64,000 nt of DNA from Peteryoungia algae (GTDB lineage Bacteria; Pseudomonadota; Alphaproteobacteria; Rhizobiales; Rhizobiaceae), in contig NZ_CP128477.1 of NCBI RefSeq assembly GCF_030369675.1, forward strand, positions 2,046,001 through 2,110,000, given 5' to 3'. Shown here one piece after another: positions 9,548-19,184 of the stretch (its first letter is position 1; each line of letters starts with the position of its first letter). The notes under the pieces are model-generated. The model did not search any database. It worked only from the letters and a program-made list of their open reading frames with translations, and was not told the origin of the DNA. Both the position numbers and the translations under genes were made by a program.

Positions 9548-10339
9548 TCAGCCGAGACGATAGAGGCCCGGCCGCCGGTCAATCAGATAGGGATTCTGCG
9601 CCTTCGCATCGTCATAGGCTGTGGGATCGATCTCCGCGACCAACAGCGTTTCGCGCATGCCGGCCCGGGCCAGTTCGTCACCGTCAGGAGCGAGGATCAC
9701 CGAACGTCCGCCATAGGACAAGCCATTTTCCGTGCCACAGAGATCGGCATATACGAGGAAGACGCCGTTCTCGAAGGCGCGTGTCGGCACAACCGTATCG
9801 GCGACCCGCCGGCTGATGATGCCCTCAGGCAGCGCCGTCGGCACCAGGATCAGTTCGGCGCCGGCAAGCGCCAGCGTCCGTACATTTTCGGGAAACTCGA
9901 CATCGTAGCAGATCAGCATGCCTGTCTTGATGCCATTCAGATCAAAGACATGCGCGGCCTCCGAACCCGGTACGAAGGCCTCCCTTTCCGCCTCGCCATA
10001 GAGATGGCTCTTTCGATAGAACTCCGTGCTGCCGTCGGGTCGGACGAGCACCGAGGAATTGAACACCTGACTGCCGTCACGCTCCGGAAAGCCGGCGCAG
10101 ATCGCAAGCCCGCAATCAGCGGCAATCTCGGTGAGCGCTTCGATGATCGACCCGTCACGCCCTTCCGCGACCTTCTCGAACGCAGCACCCAGCGCATAAC
10201 CGCTGGTGCCGAGCTCGGGCGTCACGAGGAGCTCAGCTCCCATTTCCGCTGCCGCAATGGCCGCCTGTGCAATCTTGCCGATATTGCCCGGGACGTCGCC
10301 CGAGAGCGGTTGCATTTGATAGAGCGAAATCAGCATCAT
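9548..10339 (-). CDS. Carbon-nitrogen hydrolase (nitrilase superfamily)
   Basis: 263 aa, starting at 10339 or one codon later. The Glu-Lys-Cys triad is visible: the glutamate in VTPELGTSGY, the lysine in FYRKSHL and the cysteine in MLICYDVEFPE. It hydrolyses a C-N bond of an amide or carbamoyl substrate in the cytoplasm. The sequence resembles aliphatic or (R)-amidases more than nitrilases. No operon partner indicates the substrate. Confidence 0.85.
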   Translation of the reverse strand: MMLISLYQMQPLSGDVPGNIGKIAQAAIAAAEMGAELLVTPELGTSGYALGAAFEKVAEGRDGSIIEALTEIAADCGLAICAGFPERDGSQVFNSSVLVRPDGSTEFYRKSHLYGEAEREAFVPGSEAAHVFDLNGIKTGMLICYDVEFPENVRTLALAGAELILVPTALPEGIISRRVADTVVPTRAFENGVFLVYADLCGTENGLSYGGRSVILAPDGDELARAGMRETLLVAEIDPTAYDDAKAQNPYLIDRRPGLYRLG

Positions 10340-10494
10340 GCACCTGTATGCCACGGAGGTTGAAACCAAAGGTTAGAGCCGCTTGCCTAGCGGAGGCAAG
10401 CGGCAACTCCAAGGCAGACGAAGAGCAGTTGCCTTTCTCGTCTTCAACCTTATCTTCAGGCAATGGAACACGTAATCAAAGCCGACCTCTTCTG

Positions 10495-10983
10495 ATGGCC
10501 TTTATCGTCACGGGCGCCATCGCCTTGCTGCTGATCGAGCTCTTCCTCAGGCGCCGCCCTTGGGCGATTGCGCTTACCGCATTCGTCGCCGTCGTTGGTA
10601 CGGCCGTCTGGCTCTTCAGTGCCGATCAATCTCGCCAGCAGCAGAATGCAGTCTCCGCCGTGACAGTAACGGTAGCCGCTGACCCGACGGTCTGTGTGGA
10701 TCCGCAATTGCCGATCGCTGCAACCATCACCAATGCGTCGGGCCAAGCAGTCAACCGCCTGTCCTTCGATCTGATCGGACGAGAGCCGGAAGAAACGCGC
10801 GTCGCCTATCGCGGAACCCTTCGCCACAACGGGCCGCTCGCGCCTGACGAAGCCATGACGCGGTGTTACGCTCTGCTCTTTCACGGGTTCGCCCATCCAC
10901 GTCCCCAGATCGTGGATGCGACGAAATACGAATGGACGGCGCATGTCTCTCTGGTCGGCTTCGGCGAGGCACCGGTCGAGTGA
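10495..10983 (+). CDS. Hypothetical membrane-anchored protein
   Basis: 162 aa from the ATG at 10495. Two hydrophobic helices lie near the N-terminus (about residues 1-17 and 22-41), followed by a domain with beta character and two cysteines (TVCVDPQL, MTRCYALL). The pattern suggests a periplasmic immunoglobulin-like domain held to the inner membrane. I do not recognise the family. No clear ribosome site precedes this ATG; a TTG at 10429 is an alternative start. Confidence 0.55.
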   Translation: MAFIVTGAIALLLIELFLRRRPWAIALTAFVAVVGTAVWLFSADQSRQQQNAVSAVTVTVAADPTVCVDPQLPIAATITNASGQAVNRLSFDLIGREPEETRVAYRGTLRHNGPLAPDEAMTRCYALLFHGFAHPRPQIVDATKYEWTAHVSLVGFGEAPVE

Positions 10984-10995
10984 TCGACACCGACG

Positions 10996-12831
10996 CTATA
11001 GCCGAACGAGATGCCCCTCGGCCACCTGTCGGTACTCGCGCACCGGCGGCTGGTAGCCGACGGGCCTGATCGGGCTCTTGATCTCGTCAATGGATAGGTT
11101 CCGCTTCAGCTTGCGCCGCGCAGGATCCGGCACCGGCACGGCAGCCATGAGCTTCTTCGTATAAGGATGCTGCGGATTTTCGAAGACGGCCTGACGGGGG
11201 CCGATCTCGACAATCTCACCAAGATACATCACCGCCACCCGGTGGCTCACCCGCTCGACGACGGCCATGTCGTGGCTGATGAACAGATAGGCGAGGTTGA
11301 AGCTTTGCTGCAGATCAAGCAGCAGATTGCAGACCTGAGCCTTGATCGAGACGTCGAGCGCCGACACGGCCTCGTCCGCCACGATGATTTTCGGATCGAG
11401 CATCAGCGAGCGGGCAATCGCGATGCGCTGACGCTGGCCGCCCGAAAACTCGTGCGGATAACGCGGCATCATGTCGGCTGAAAGCCCGACGCGCTCCAAA
11501 AGATCCGCAGCCTTGTCCCGCGCCAGCGCCCTCGAGCCCAGCTTGTGCTCGACAAACGGCTCCATGACGGCGTGCCCGACACTCATGCGCGGATCGAGGC
11601 TCGCAAAGGGATCCTGAAAGACCATCTGGATGCTGCGACGCATCGTTCTGAGCGCCGCCTGGTCGAGACTTCCGACATCCTGTCCATCGACGGCGACCTG
11701 GCCGGAAGTCGGCTCGACCAGACGGGTGATCGATCGACCCGTCGTGGACTTGCCACAACCCGATTCGCCGACCAGCGACAGGGTTTCTCCCGGCCGCAGA
11801 TCGAAGGAAACGTTTTCGACAGCATGCACGGCCCCGCTCTTGCGACCGAGAATACCCGAACGGATGTCGAAACGGGTCGTCAGGTTCTTCACCTCCAGGA
11901 GCGGGCGGCTACCGTGTACGGGCACGCCCGCCTCTGCTTCCGGGATCAGTGTGGCCCCGGTATTGATGTCGATCACCGGAAAGCGCATCGGCCGCTCGCG
12001 CCCGCCCATTGATCCGAGCTTCGGCACCGCCGAAAGCAGGGCGCGCGTATAGGGATGATGGCCACGATTGAAGATGTCGTCGGTTGTTCCGGTCTCCACC
12101 GCTTCGCCGCGGAACATCACGATCGTCCGGTCGGAGACCTCGGCGACGACACCCATGTCATGGGTAATGAAGAGAACGGCCATGCCCTCCTCATCCTGCA
12201 GCGTCTTGATGAGATCGAGGATCTGACCCTGGATGGTGACGTCGAGCGCCGTCGTCGGCTCATCGGCAATGAGAAGCTTGGGCCGGGAGGCGAGTGCCAT
12301 CGCGATCATCACACGCTGGCGCATGCCGCCGGAAAACTGATGCGGATATTCGTCGAAGCGGCTCGCGGCGTTCGGGATGCGCACGCGATCAAGCAACCGC
12401 AGCACCTCCGTCTTGGCCTCGGCATTGGAAATGTCGCGATGACAGGTAATCGCTTCGGCGATCTGCTTTCCGATCGGGAAGATCGGGTTGAGCGAGGTCA
12501 TCGGCTCCTGGAAGATCATCGCGATCTGATTGCCGCGCACCTGACGCATCTGCTCGCCATCGAGCGTCAGCAACTCGCGGCCCTCAAGCTTGACGCTGCC
12601 CTCGAGGCGGCTCGTCAACTGCGGCAGAAGCCGCATGATGGACAGAGACGTGACACTCTTGCCAGACCCCGATTCGCCGACGATCGCAACCGTCTCGCCG
12701 GCCGCGATGTCGAGGTTCATGTTGCGCACCACCGAGCGCCATTCGGTCCCGATCCGGAACGAGGTTGTCAGCCCTCGAACGGACAGGACCGGCAATTCAC
12801 TCGTCATCGTATCCTGTTCCACAGCAGCCAT
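10996..12831 (-). CDS. Dual ATP-binding protein of a peptide/dipeptide ABC importer
   Basis: 611 aa with two complete ATPase domains in tandem (DppD-DppF type, as in GsiA). Each half has a Walker A ([16 protein letters not shown]), a signature ([18 protein letters not shown]) and a Walker B ([24 protein letters not shown]). The second domain ends with the oligopeptide-type tail ([10 protein letters not shown]). It would power the permeases at 16149-18078, which lie on the other strand beyond the divergent promoter region at 14042-14365. It is probably co-transcribed after the M20 hydrolase. Confidence 0.92.
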   Translation of the reverse strand: MAAVEQDTMTSELPVLSVRGLTTSFRIGTEWRSVVRNMNLDIAAGETVAIVGESGSGKSVTSLSIMRLLPQLTSRLEGSVKLEGRELLTLDGEQMRQVRGNQIAMIFQEPMTSLNPIFPIGKQIAEAITCHRDISNAEAKTEVLRLLDRVRIPNAASRFDEYPHQFSGGMRQRVMIAMALASRPKLLIADEPTTALDVTIQGQILDLIKTLQDEEGMAVLFITHDMGVVAEVSDRTIVMFRGEAVETGTTDDIFNRGHHPYTRALLSAVPKLGSMGGRERPMRFPVIDINTGATLIPEAEAGVPVHGSRPLLEVKNLTTRFDIRSGILGRKSGAVHAVENVSFDLRPGETLSLVGESGCGKSTTGRSITRLVEPTSGQVAVDGQDVGSLDQAALRTMRRSIQMVFQDPFASLDPRMSVGHAVMEPFVEHKLGSRALARDKAADLLERVGLSADMMPRYPHEFSGGQRQRIAIARSLMLDPKIIVADEAVSALDVSIKAQVCNLLLDLQQSFNLAYLFISHDMAVVERVSHRVAVMYLGEIVEIGPRQAVFENPQHPYTKKLMAAVPVPDPARRKLKRNLSIDEIKSPIRPVGYQPPVREYRQVAEGHLVRL

Positions 12832-12877
12832 ATCCCGTTTCCCCGTTTTTCTTGTCTGTCGAGATTTGGTCGTTGGT

Positions 12878-14041
12878 TCAGGCAGCGAGCGCCGTTTCGG
12901 CGAGTGTCACCCAGTAGCTGATGCCATAGGGAATGATCTCGTCGTTGAAGTCATAGGCCGAGTTGTGGAGGTTCGCCGTATTGCCGTTGCCGATGAAGAC
13001 GAAGGAGCCCGGCCGCGCTTCCAGCATGTAGGAAAAATCCTCCGCGCCCATGGCAGGCGGAAAGGCGTCGCTGACGGCATGATTGCCCGCCACCTTGCGC
13101 ATGATGTCGAGTGCAAATTCGGTTTCGGCCTCGTGATTCATCGTCACGGGGTAACCGCGATGATAGCGAAACGTCGCCTTGGAACCCATGGCCATGGCCA
13201 CGCCTGAGGCGATCTCGCCGATGCGGGTCTCCGCCATATCGCGGGTCTCCGGCAGGAGCGTGCGCACGGTGCCGGACAGCGTCACAGCGTCGGGAATGAC
13301 ATTATAGGCATCGCCGCCGTGGATTTTGGTCACTGTAACCACGACCGAACCCAGAGGGTCGGTCTCGCGGGACGCGATCGACTGCAGCGCCACGACCACC
13401 TGCGCGGCCGCCAACACTGGATCGACGCTCTTGTGCGGCTGGGCGGCATGGCCGCTGCGGCCCTCGATGACAATGTCGAACTGGTCGGCCGCAGCCATCA
13501 CCGAACCCTTGCGGGTGGCAAATGTACCAACCGCCATGCCGGGATGGTTGTGCATGCCGTAGACCTGCCTGATGTCGAAGGTCTCCATCATGCCGTCGGC
13601 GACCATTTCGCGGGCACCACCGCCACCTTCTTCGGCCGGCTGGAAGATGACGGCAATCGAACCCCGGAAATTGCGCGTCTCGGCCAGATATTTGGCCGCG
13701 CCAAGCAGCATGGCGGTGTGACCGTCATGACCGCAGGCATGCATCTTGCCGGGCGTCTTGGATGCCCAGGACTTGCCCGACATCTCGTGGATCGGCAGCG
13801 CATCCATGTCGGCACGAAAGCCGAAGACCGGGCCATCGCCACGACTGCCCTTGATGAGGCCGACCACCCCAGTGCGGCCGATTCCGGTCTTCACCACGTC
13901 GCATCCGAACTCCTGCAGCTTCTCCGCTACGAAGGCGGCCGTGCCATGCACATCGAACAGGAGTTCCGGGTTCTGGTGCAGATGGCGGCGCCACTCAGCG
14001 ACCTCTGGCTGGAGTTCGCTGGCGCGGTTGAGCACTGGCAT
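12878..14041 (-). CDS. M20 family amidohydrolase (hippurate/N-acyl-amino acid hydrolase type)
   Basis: 387 aa starting at MPVLNRAS (14041). It is a di-metal aminoacylase-type enzyme that cleaves N-acyl amino acids or short peptides in the cytoplasm. Metal-binding motifs are visible: FRADMDALP, KMHACGHDGHTAMLLG, PAEEGGGGA, and the C-terminal MGAEDFSYML. It sits directly upstream of the dual ATPase and divergent from the matching binding protein, so the imported substrate is probably also its substrate. HipO-like amidohydrolase is the best family match. Confidence 0.88.
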   Translation of the reverse strand: MPVLNRASELQPEVAEWRRHLHQNPELLFDVHGTAAFVAEKLQEFGCDVVKTGIGRTGVVGLIKGSRGDGPVFGFRADMDALPIHEMSGKSWASKTPGKMHACGHDGHTAMLLGAAKYLAETRNFRGSIAVIFQPAEEGGGGAREMVADGMMETFDIRQVYGMHNHPGMAVGTFATRKGSVMAAADQFDIVIEGRSGHAAQPHKSVDPVLAAAQVVVALQSIASRETDPLGSVVVTVTKIHGGDAYNVIPDAVTLSGTVRTLLPETRDMAETRIGEIASGVAMAMGSKATFRYHRGYPVTMNHEAETEFALDIMRKVAGNHAVSDAFPPAMGAEDFSYMLEARPGSFVFIGNGNTANLHNSAYDFNDEIIPYGISYWVTLAETALAA

Positions 14042-14365
14042 GAAATGACCTCTTATTTTCTCGTTGTTCCCCGCAGGATTTCGCGCATACTGTGCAGCGA
14101 TGCGTAGCTTTGGCAAGCCGCAAAATTCCGTCTTGCATGGAAAATAGGCTTGTGTTTACATGGCCTAAATTTTAGCCAACCCGACAGAAGCGCAGCTGTC
14201 CGGGAACGTCCGCCGCGACTCCGAAATTGCGCCATTACCTGAAAATTTTTCCAAGAATACCAAGACGATAGGTGGTTGACATTTGGCGAACAGGCTGGCC
14301 ACATCGCGGGCCGGCAGATCGGATCACCATCATGCCTGCAAACAAAAATAATGGGGAATGAGCAC
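14042..14365. promoter_or_regulatory. Divergent promoter region of the peptide uptake system
   Basis: A 324-bp gap between the M20 hydrolase (leftward) and the substrate-binding protein (rightward). It is locally AT-rich around 14130-14180 and 14235-14275 and carries no credible gene. It must hold promoters for both arms. I could not identify a known operator. Confidence 0.45.
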
Positions 14366-16072
14366 ATGATTGCACGTAAACTGATGCTGGCGGCGTCCGC
14401 TGCCGCCTTCGCGCTGACAGGCGCGCCGGCCATGGCCGAACGGGGCACCGATGGCGACCTGAAGATCATCTTCTGGCAGGCCGTCTCGACGATGAACCCG
14501 TATCTGTCCGGCGGCACCAAGGAAGTCTATGCCGCCTCGATGGTCATCGAGCCGCTGGCCCGCTACGACGAGACCGGCAACCTGGTCCCGATGCTGGCCA
14601 CCGAGATCCCGACCGTTGAGAACGGCGGCGTCTCCGAAGACCTGAAGAGCATCACCTGGAAGCTGAAGCCCGACCTCAAGTGGTCCGATGGCTCGGCCGT
14701 GACCGCCGAAGATGCGATCTTCACCTGGAAATACTGCACGGCCCCGGATGGCGGCTGCGCACAGGGCGCCTATTTCGAGGGCGTCTCCAATGTCGAGGCT
14801 GTCGACGCGTCCACCATCAAGGTCTCCTTCGCCGAAGCCAAGCCTTATCCCTACAGCGCCTTTGTCGGTGCTCAGTCTCCGATCATCCAGGCAGCGCAGT
14901 TCAAGGACTGCCTCGGTGCAAAGGCACCGGAATGCACCTCTGCCAATTTTGGTCCGATCGGCACCGGCCCCTTCACCGTCAAGGAATTCAAGCCGAACGA
15001 CGTCGTGACCTTCGAGGCCAACGGCAATTACCGCGATGCAGCCAAGCCCGCCTTCGCCTCGGTCACCCTGAAGGGTGGCGGTGATGCCGCATCGGCTGCT
15101 CGCTCGGTTCTGGAAACCGGCGAATTCGACTATGCCTGGAACATGCAGGTCGAGCCTGAGATCCTTGAACAGATGATGGCCGCCGGCAAGGGCAAGATCG
15201 AAGTCGCCTTCGGCACCCAGGTCGAGCGTATCGACATCAACCCCTACGGTGTCGATGCCTCCCTCGGCGACAAGCGCTCGACCAAGGAAGCCGGCCCGCA
15301 TCCGGCCCTCTCCGACCCGGCCGTTCGCCGCGCGCTGTCGATCGCCATCGACCGCGAGATCATCGACGAAGCCGGCTATGGCCCGAACGGCCAGCCGACC
15401 TGCAACATCCTGCCCGCTCCGGATATCTATGTCTCGACCGCCGTCGACTGGTGCCTGAAGCAGGACATCGAAGGCGCCAACAAGCTGCTTGATGATGCCG
15501 GCTGGGCCATGGGCTCGGATGGTGTGCGTGAAAAGGATGGCGTCAAGCTATCCTTCCTCTACCAGACCTCGACCAACTCGGTTCGCCAGGGCACCCAGGC
15601 CCTCGTGAAGGACATGTGGAGCCAGATCGGTGTTTCCGTCGAACTGCGCAACATCTCGGCCAACGTCTTCTTCGGCGGCGATCCGGCATCTCCGGACACG
15701 TTCCAGAAGTTCATGGCCGACGTTCAGATGTACACCAACAACTTCGACGGCACCGACCCGGAGAAGTACATGGCCGGCTGGATGTGCGACAAGATCCCAA
15801 GCCCGGCCACCGGCTGGCAGGGTGAAAACATCGTCCGCTACTGCAACCCGGAATATGACGCTCTCGTCAAGCAGCTCGGCACCACCGGCAAGCTCGAAGA
15901 TCGTGCTGCCATCGCCAAACAGCTCAACGATATGCTCTCGAACGACGTCGCACAGATCCCGCTCATCCATCGTGGCCAGCCCTCGGCTGTCAACAACACG
16001 CTGCTCGGCGTCAAGATGAATGCCTGGGACAGCGAACTCTGGAACGTCGCAGACTGGTCTCGCGCGAAGTAA
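14366..16072 (+). CDS. Peptide ABC transporter substrate-binding protein (SBP_bac_5)
   Basis: 568 aa from the ATG at 14366, behind GGGGAATGAG. A signal peptide (MIARKLMLAASAAAFAL, cleavage after AMA) exports it to the periplasm. Family features include WKLKPDLKWSDGSAVTAED and the later DPAVRRALSIAIDR. Four or more cysteines are spread through the mature chain. It delivers oligopeptides or similar ligands to the two permeases downstream. A strong terminator-like hairpin follows its stop codon by 5 nt. Confidence 0.9.
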   Translation: MIARKLMLAASAAAFALTGAPAMAERGTDGDLKIIFWQAVSTMNPYLSGGTKEVYAASMVIEPLARYDETGNLVPMLATEIPTVENGGVSEDLKSITWKLKPDLKWSDGSAVTAEDAIFTWKYCTAPDGGCAQGAYFEGVSNVEAVDASTIKVSFAEAKPYPYSAFVGAQSPIIQAAQFKDCLGAKAPECTSANFGPIGTGPFTVKEFKPNDVVTFEANGNYRDAAKPAFASVTLKGGGDAASAARSVLETGEFDYAWNMQVEPEILEQMMAAGKGKIEVAFGTQVERIDINPYGVDASLGDKRSTKEAGPHPALSDPAVRRALSIAIDREIIDEAGYGPNGQPTCNILPAPDIYVSTAVDWCLKQDIEGANKLLDDAGWAMGSDGVREKDGVKLSFLYQTSTNSVRQGTQALVKDMWSQIGVSVELRNISANVFFGGDPASPDTFQKFMADVQMYTNNFDGTDPEKYMAGWMCDKIPSPATGWQGENIVRYCNPEYDALVKQLGTTGKLEDRAAIAKQLNDMLSNDVAQIPLIHRGQPSAVNNTLLGVKMNAWDSELWNVADWSRAK

Positions 16073-16077
16073 TGCCA

Positions 16078-16117
16078 CTGGCGCCGCGCCTGCCTTCACC
16101 GGCAGACGCGGCGCCAG
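16078..16117 (+). terminator. Terminator-like hairpin between binding protein and permeases
   Basis: An 11-bp perfect outer stem (16078-16088 with 16107-16117), one mismatch, a 5-bp inner stem and a 6-nt loop, followed by CATTTTTC. It sits inside the operon, 5 nt after the binding-protein stop. It probably terminates part of the transcripts or stabilises the upstream mRNA, giving excess binding protein over permease. Confidence 0.75.
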
Positions 16118-16148
16118 CATTTTTCAGTGACAGTCTGGAGACCAGCCG

Positions 16149-17159
16149 ATGTTTACCTTCACCGTCCGGCGACTGCTGTTCGCAGTCCCGACGCTACTGG
16201 CCATCAGTTTCATTATTTTTGCCCTGCTCGATCTCTCCCCGGGCGACCCGCTGAGTGATCTGCCGCTGACCATCCCACCGGAAGTGCGCCAGCAGATCCG
16301 CGACGCCATGGGTCTCGATCAGCCTTTCATTATTCGCTACATGAAATGGCTGCAGCAGTTCTTCATCAATGAACCGCTCAACATCTTCGAACAGATCACC
16401 GGTCTCACCGTCGGCTCCGGCGAGCGCATGCGCGTTCTGTCCTGGGCGACACGCAGCCCTGTGGTCGACCTGATCGTCCAGCGCCTGCCGCAGACGCTCT
16501 GGGTCGTCGGCCTCTCCTATCTTTTCGGTGTCCTGATCGCGATCCCGATCGGCGTCATCTCCGCCTATCGCCAGTATTCCTGGTTCGACCAGATCGGCAC
16601 TTTCGTCTCGATGGTCGGCTATTCCGTGCCGACCTTCTTCACCGGCGTCCTGCTGATCGTCATTTTCTCCTCCTGGCTGCAGTGGTTTCCGTCGATCTAC
16701 GACACCACGCTGGTGGTCGACAGCTGGTCGAGTTTCGTGCTGCAGGTGAAGCAGATGTTCCTGCCCGTGCTGGTGCTGACGCTCTTCAATGTCTCGCAGA
16801 TCAGCCGCTTCGTGCGCGCCTCCATGCTCGACAATCTGCACATGGACTATGTCCGCACGGCGCGCGCCAAGGGCGTGAAGGAAAAGGTCGTGCTCCTCGT
16901 GCATGTGCTGCGCAACAGCCTGATCCCTGTTGTCACCGTCATCGCACTCGGTGTGCCCACGATCTTCTCCGGCGCCATCATCACCGAACAGGTCTTTCGC
17001 GTGAACGGTCTCGGCCAGCTTCTGATCACCGCGATCCAGGGCGCCGACATCCCGCTTGTCCAGACGCTGACCTTCATCTTCGCGATCCTGATCGTGCTCT
17101 TCAACCTAATTGCCGACGTACTCTACGGCATACTCGATCCGAGGATCCGCTATGAGTGA
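16149..17159 (+). CDS. Peptide ABC transporter permease, DppB type
   Basis: 336 aa. The N-terminal segment RRLLFAVPTLLAISFIIFALLDL is the first helix, typical of DppB/OppB. The insertion between helices 1 and 2 is long, and the EAA-like loop reads YVRTARAKGVKEKVVLLVHVLRN. The family signature GLGQLLITAIQGADIP lies near the C-terminus. It overlaps the second permease by 8 bp. Together they form the inner-membrane channel served by the binding protein at 14366 and the dual ATPase on the other strand. Confidence 0.92.
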   Translation: MFTFTVRRLLFAVPTLLAISFIIFALLDLSPGDPLSDLPLTIPPEVRQQIRDAMGLDQPFIIRYMKWLQQFFINEPLNIFEQITGLTVGSGERMRVLSWATRSPVVDLIVQRLPQTLWVVGLSYLFGVLIAIPIGVISAYRQYSWFDQIGTFVSMVGYSVPTFFTGVLLIVIFSSWLQWFPSIYDTTLVVDSWSSFVLQVKQMFLPVLVLTLFNVSQISRFVRASMLDNLHMDYVRTARAKGVKEKVVLLVHVLRNSLIPVVTVIALGVPTIFSGAIITEQVFRVNGLGQLLITAIQGADIPLVQTLTFIFAILIVLFNLIADVLYGILDPRIRYE

Positions 17160-18078
17160 TGCTGCAATCGCAACCACGCCGTCGCCACAGACGAGACCTC
17201 AGAGCGGCGCCTTCTGGCCCATGCTCTGGCGCCAGTTTCGCGCCCATCCGGGCGGCGTCGCCGGCCTGATCGTTTTCGTCTTCATCGTCGCCGCCGTCTT
17301 CATCGGCCCTTACATCCACACGATCGACCCGAACAAGATCGATATCCGAGCCAAGAACCAGGGCCCATCCCTGCTCCATCCCTTCGGCACGGACAATCTC
17401 GGAAAGGACATGCTGGCCCAGGTTCTGGCCGGCGGACAGATCTCGCTGGCCGTTGGCATGGCGGCCATGGCTCTGGCGCTCCTGGTGGGAACGCTGGTCG
17501 GCGTGTTCTCGGGCTATTCCCGAAAGCTCGACGGCCCGCTGATGCGCCTGACCGACCTCTTCCTGGCACTGCCGCTCCTGCCGCTGCTGCTTGTCATCAT
17601 CATGCTCTTCCGCGACACGCTGCGCGCGGCCTTCGGCCCGGAAACCGGCATCTTCATCCTGATCGTCTTCGTCATCGGCATCACCAGCTGGATGCACACC
17701 GCCCGAATCGTCCGCGGCGACGTTTTGGCGATCAAGAGCCAGGAATTCATCCTGGCGGCCAAATCGAGCGGCATGCGCGAACACCGCATCATCATCAAGC
17801 ACATCCTGCCCAACGTGATGTCCTCGATCATGGTCTCGGCGACGCTCGGCATCGCCACCGCCATCATCACCGAATCCGCGTTGTCATTCCTCGGCCTCGG
17901 CTTCCCGCCCGACTTCCCCACCTGGGGCCGTCTCCTTTTCGACGGTGCCAACTTCCTGCAGATCAACCCCTCCCGCGTCATCTGGCCGGGCCTGGCGATC
18001 TCGCTGACGGTGTTGAGCGTGAATTATATCGGCGATGCGATCCGCGATGCGCTGGACCCGAAGGCGTTGAAACATTGA
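17152..18078 (+). CDS. Peptide ABC transporter permease, DppC type
   Basis: 308 aa from the ATG at 17152, overlapping the first permease. The DppC pattern is clear: the cytoplasmic N-terminus followed by helix 1 (GLIVFVFIVAAVFIGPYI), then HPFGTDNLGKDMLAQVLAGG, the EAA loop FILAAKSSGMREHRIIIKH, and ITESALSFLGLG. It completes the rightward arm of the peptide uptake system. A perfect palindrome follows the stop. Confidence 0.92.
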   Translation: MSDAAIATTPSPQTRPQSGAFWPMLWRQFRAHPGGVAGLIVFVFIVAAVFIGPYIHTIDPNKIDIRAKNQGPSLLHPFGTDNLGKDMLAQVLAGGQISLAVGMAAMALALLVGTLVGVFSGYSRKLDGPLMRLTDLFLALPLLPLLLVIIMLFRDTLRAAFGPETGIFILIVFVIGITSWMHTARIVRGDVLAIKSQEFILAAKSSGMREHRIIIKHILPNVMSSIMVSATLGIATAIITESALSFLGLGFPPDFPTWGRLLFDGANFLQINPSRVIWPGLAISLTVLSVNYIGDAIRDALDPKALKH

Positions 18079-18083
18079 GAAAC

Positions 18084-18105
18084 AGCGGGCGCTCTAGCGC
18101 CCGCT
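18084..18105. terminator. Palindromic hairpin between convergent genes
   Basis: A perfect 10-bp inverted repeat, AGCGGGCGCT / AGCGCCCGCT with a 2-nt spacer. It lies between dppC-like (rightward) and the PAP2 gene (leftward) and contains the PAP2 stop codon. There is no T-run, so termination strength is uncertain. Confidence 0.5.
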
Positions 18106-18795
18106 CGGACTTCCCAGCATCCACCTTGCCACGAACCAGCTCCCACACGCCCATACAGTTCCCGCCGCCCAGCCACCGAGAACGTCAGTCGGGTAATGCA
18201 CGCCGAGATAGATGCGGGACAAGCCGATGATGAACGTCAGAAAGACGGCGACCAGCGGAAAGAAGTAGCGCAGCGAAGGCCTGTCTTCGAGGCGTGACAG
18301 CATGGCGCCGAGCGTCAGATAGGTGATGGCGGACAGCATGGCATGGCCGCTCGGGAAACTCATATCGGTCACCTCGACCAGATGCTGAACCACTTCCGGT
18401 CTCGGCCGGGCGATTCCGAGCTTCAACGCACTGCTCAGAGCCCAGCCCCCGAGAATCGAGACGGTAACGAAGGCAGCGGTGCGGAATTTGCGGCGGAGCG
18501 CGAGGTAGATCACGACCAACGTGACCAGCAGCGCCAGCACGGTGACCCCGCCGAGAGCTGTAATGTCCACCATCATCTTGGTGAGCCAGGCGGGTCCGGC
18601 CGGCATGGCCGGATCGGTGGCATCCCGCAGCATCAAGAGCACGCCCTCGTCGAACGCCCGCGTCTCGCCCTCGAGAACCTCGCCCGTGAGTTCAAACAGG
18701 AAATAAGCGACAAGGGCTGCGACCAGCGCCGTCAGCCAGACACGCTTTTCCGCAACCGAGGCGATGCGGGTGAGATGGTGCTTAAGATGGATCAT
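18094..18795 (-). CDS. PAP2 family phosphatase
   Basis: 233 aa starting at MIHLKHHL (18795). It is an integral membrane phosphatase of the phosphatidic acid/undecaprenyl-pyrophosphate class. All three active-site motifs are present: KLGIARPRPE, FPSGHAM and SRIYLGVHYPTDVLGG. Six hydrophobic stretches alternate with these. The lipid substrate is not known. An in-frame ATG at 18843 lacks a ribosome site. Confidence 0.88.
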   Translation of the reverse strand: MIHLKHHLTRIASVAEKRVWLTALVAALVAYFLFELTGEVLEGETRAFDEGVLLMLRDATDPAMPAGPAWLTKMMVDITALGGVTVLALLVTLVVIYLALRRKFRTAAFVTVSILGGWALSSALKLGIARPRPEVVQHLVEVTDMSFPSGHAMLSAITYLTLGAMLSRLEDRPSLRYFFPLVAVFLTFIIGLSRIYLGVHYPTDVLGGWAAGTVWACGSWFVARWMLGSPSGR

Positions 18796-19184
18796 CGGCG
18801 AATAGGTCCTGATCGATAACTTGGGCTCTACATCGCGTCGCAAGGCGCGTGCGTCAACCGAGACGCGGGAAGCAAATGTGGGCGGGTCCCGGTTGTTCCA
18901 TCAACTCGTTGAGCCTCCTTCGTGGTTCCGTCTGGAAAAGGTGGCACGCCCCATAGGCTGAGCACGGTCTTCGCCCATGATCCTCCGCCTCCCCGCAAGG
19001 GCAGAAAGTGGCACATGCAGTACCCGTTCGGCCTTCCTCCCGTTTGAGGGGGAGATGGTGCCGGCAGGCGGGATATGGGGCAAACGCCGGGAGCGCCCGC
19101 GCTGACTGCATGCCAACATCGAACCACATGCTTGATCTTCTCTCCCACCCCCGCCACTCTCCGCCCACCCACCGGAGACTTTCC
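18796..19184. other. Intergenic region between the PAP2 gene and the P1 peptidase
   Basis: About 390 bp without a credible gene. It contains the P1 peptidase ribosome site (CCGGAGA near 19172) and a GC-rich, repeat-like block around 18980-19080. Confidence 0.4.
19037..19086. repeat. Rhizobial-type intergenic repeat fragment
   Basis: CTCCC, a short loop, then GGGAG, followed by ATGGTGCCGGCAGGCGG. This resembles the short GC-rich palindromic elements scattered between genes in Rhizobiaceae. A related-looking pattern (TTTCCCCACAAGGGGCG) occurs near 20228. Assignment is from memory of the pattern, without copy counting. Confidence 0.35.

Noticed and set aside
580..18078. CRISPR arrays or long tandem repeats in the first third of the window.
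   Set aside because: No regularly spaced repeats were found on reading; repeated motifs come from paralogous ABC transporter genes.
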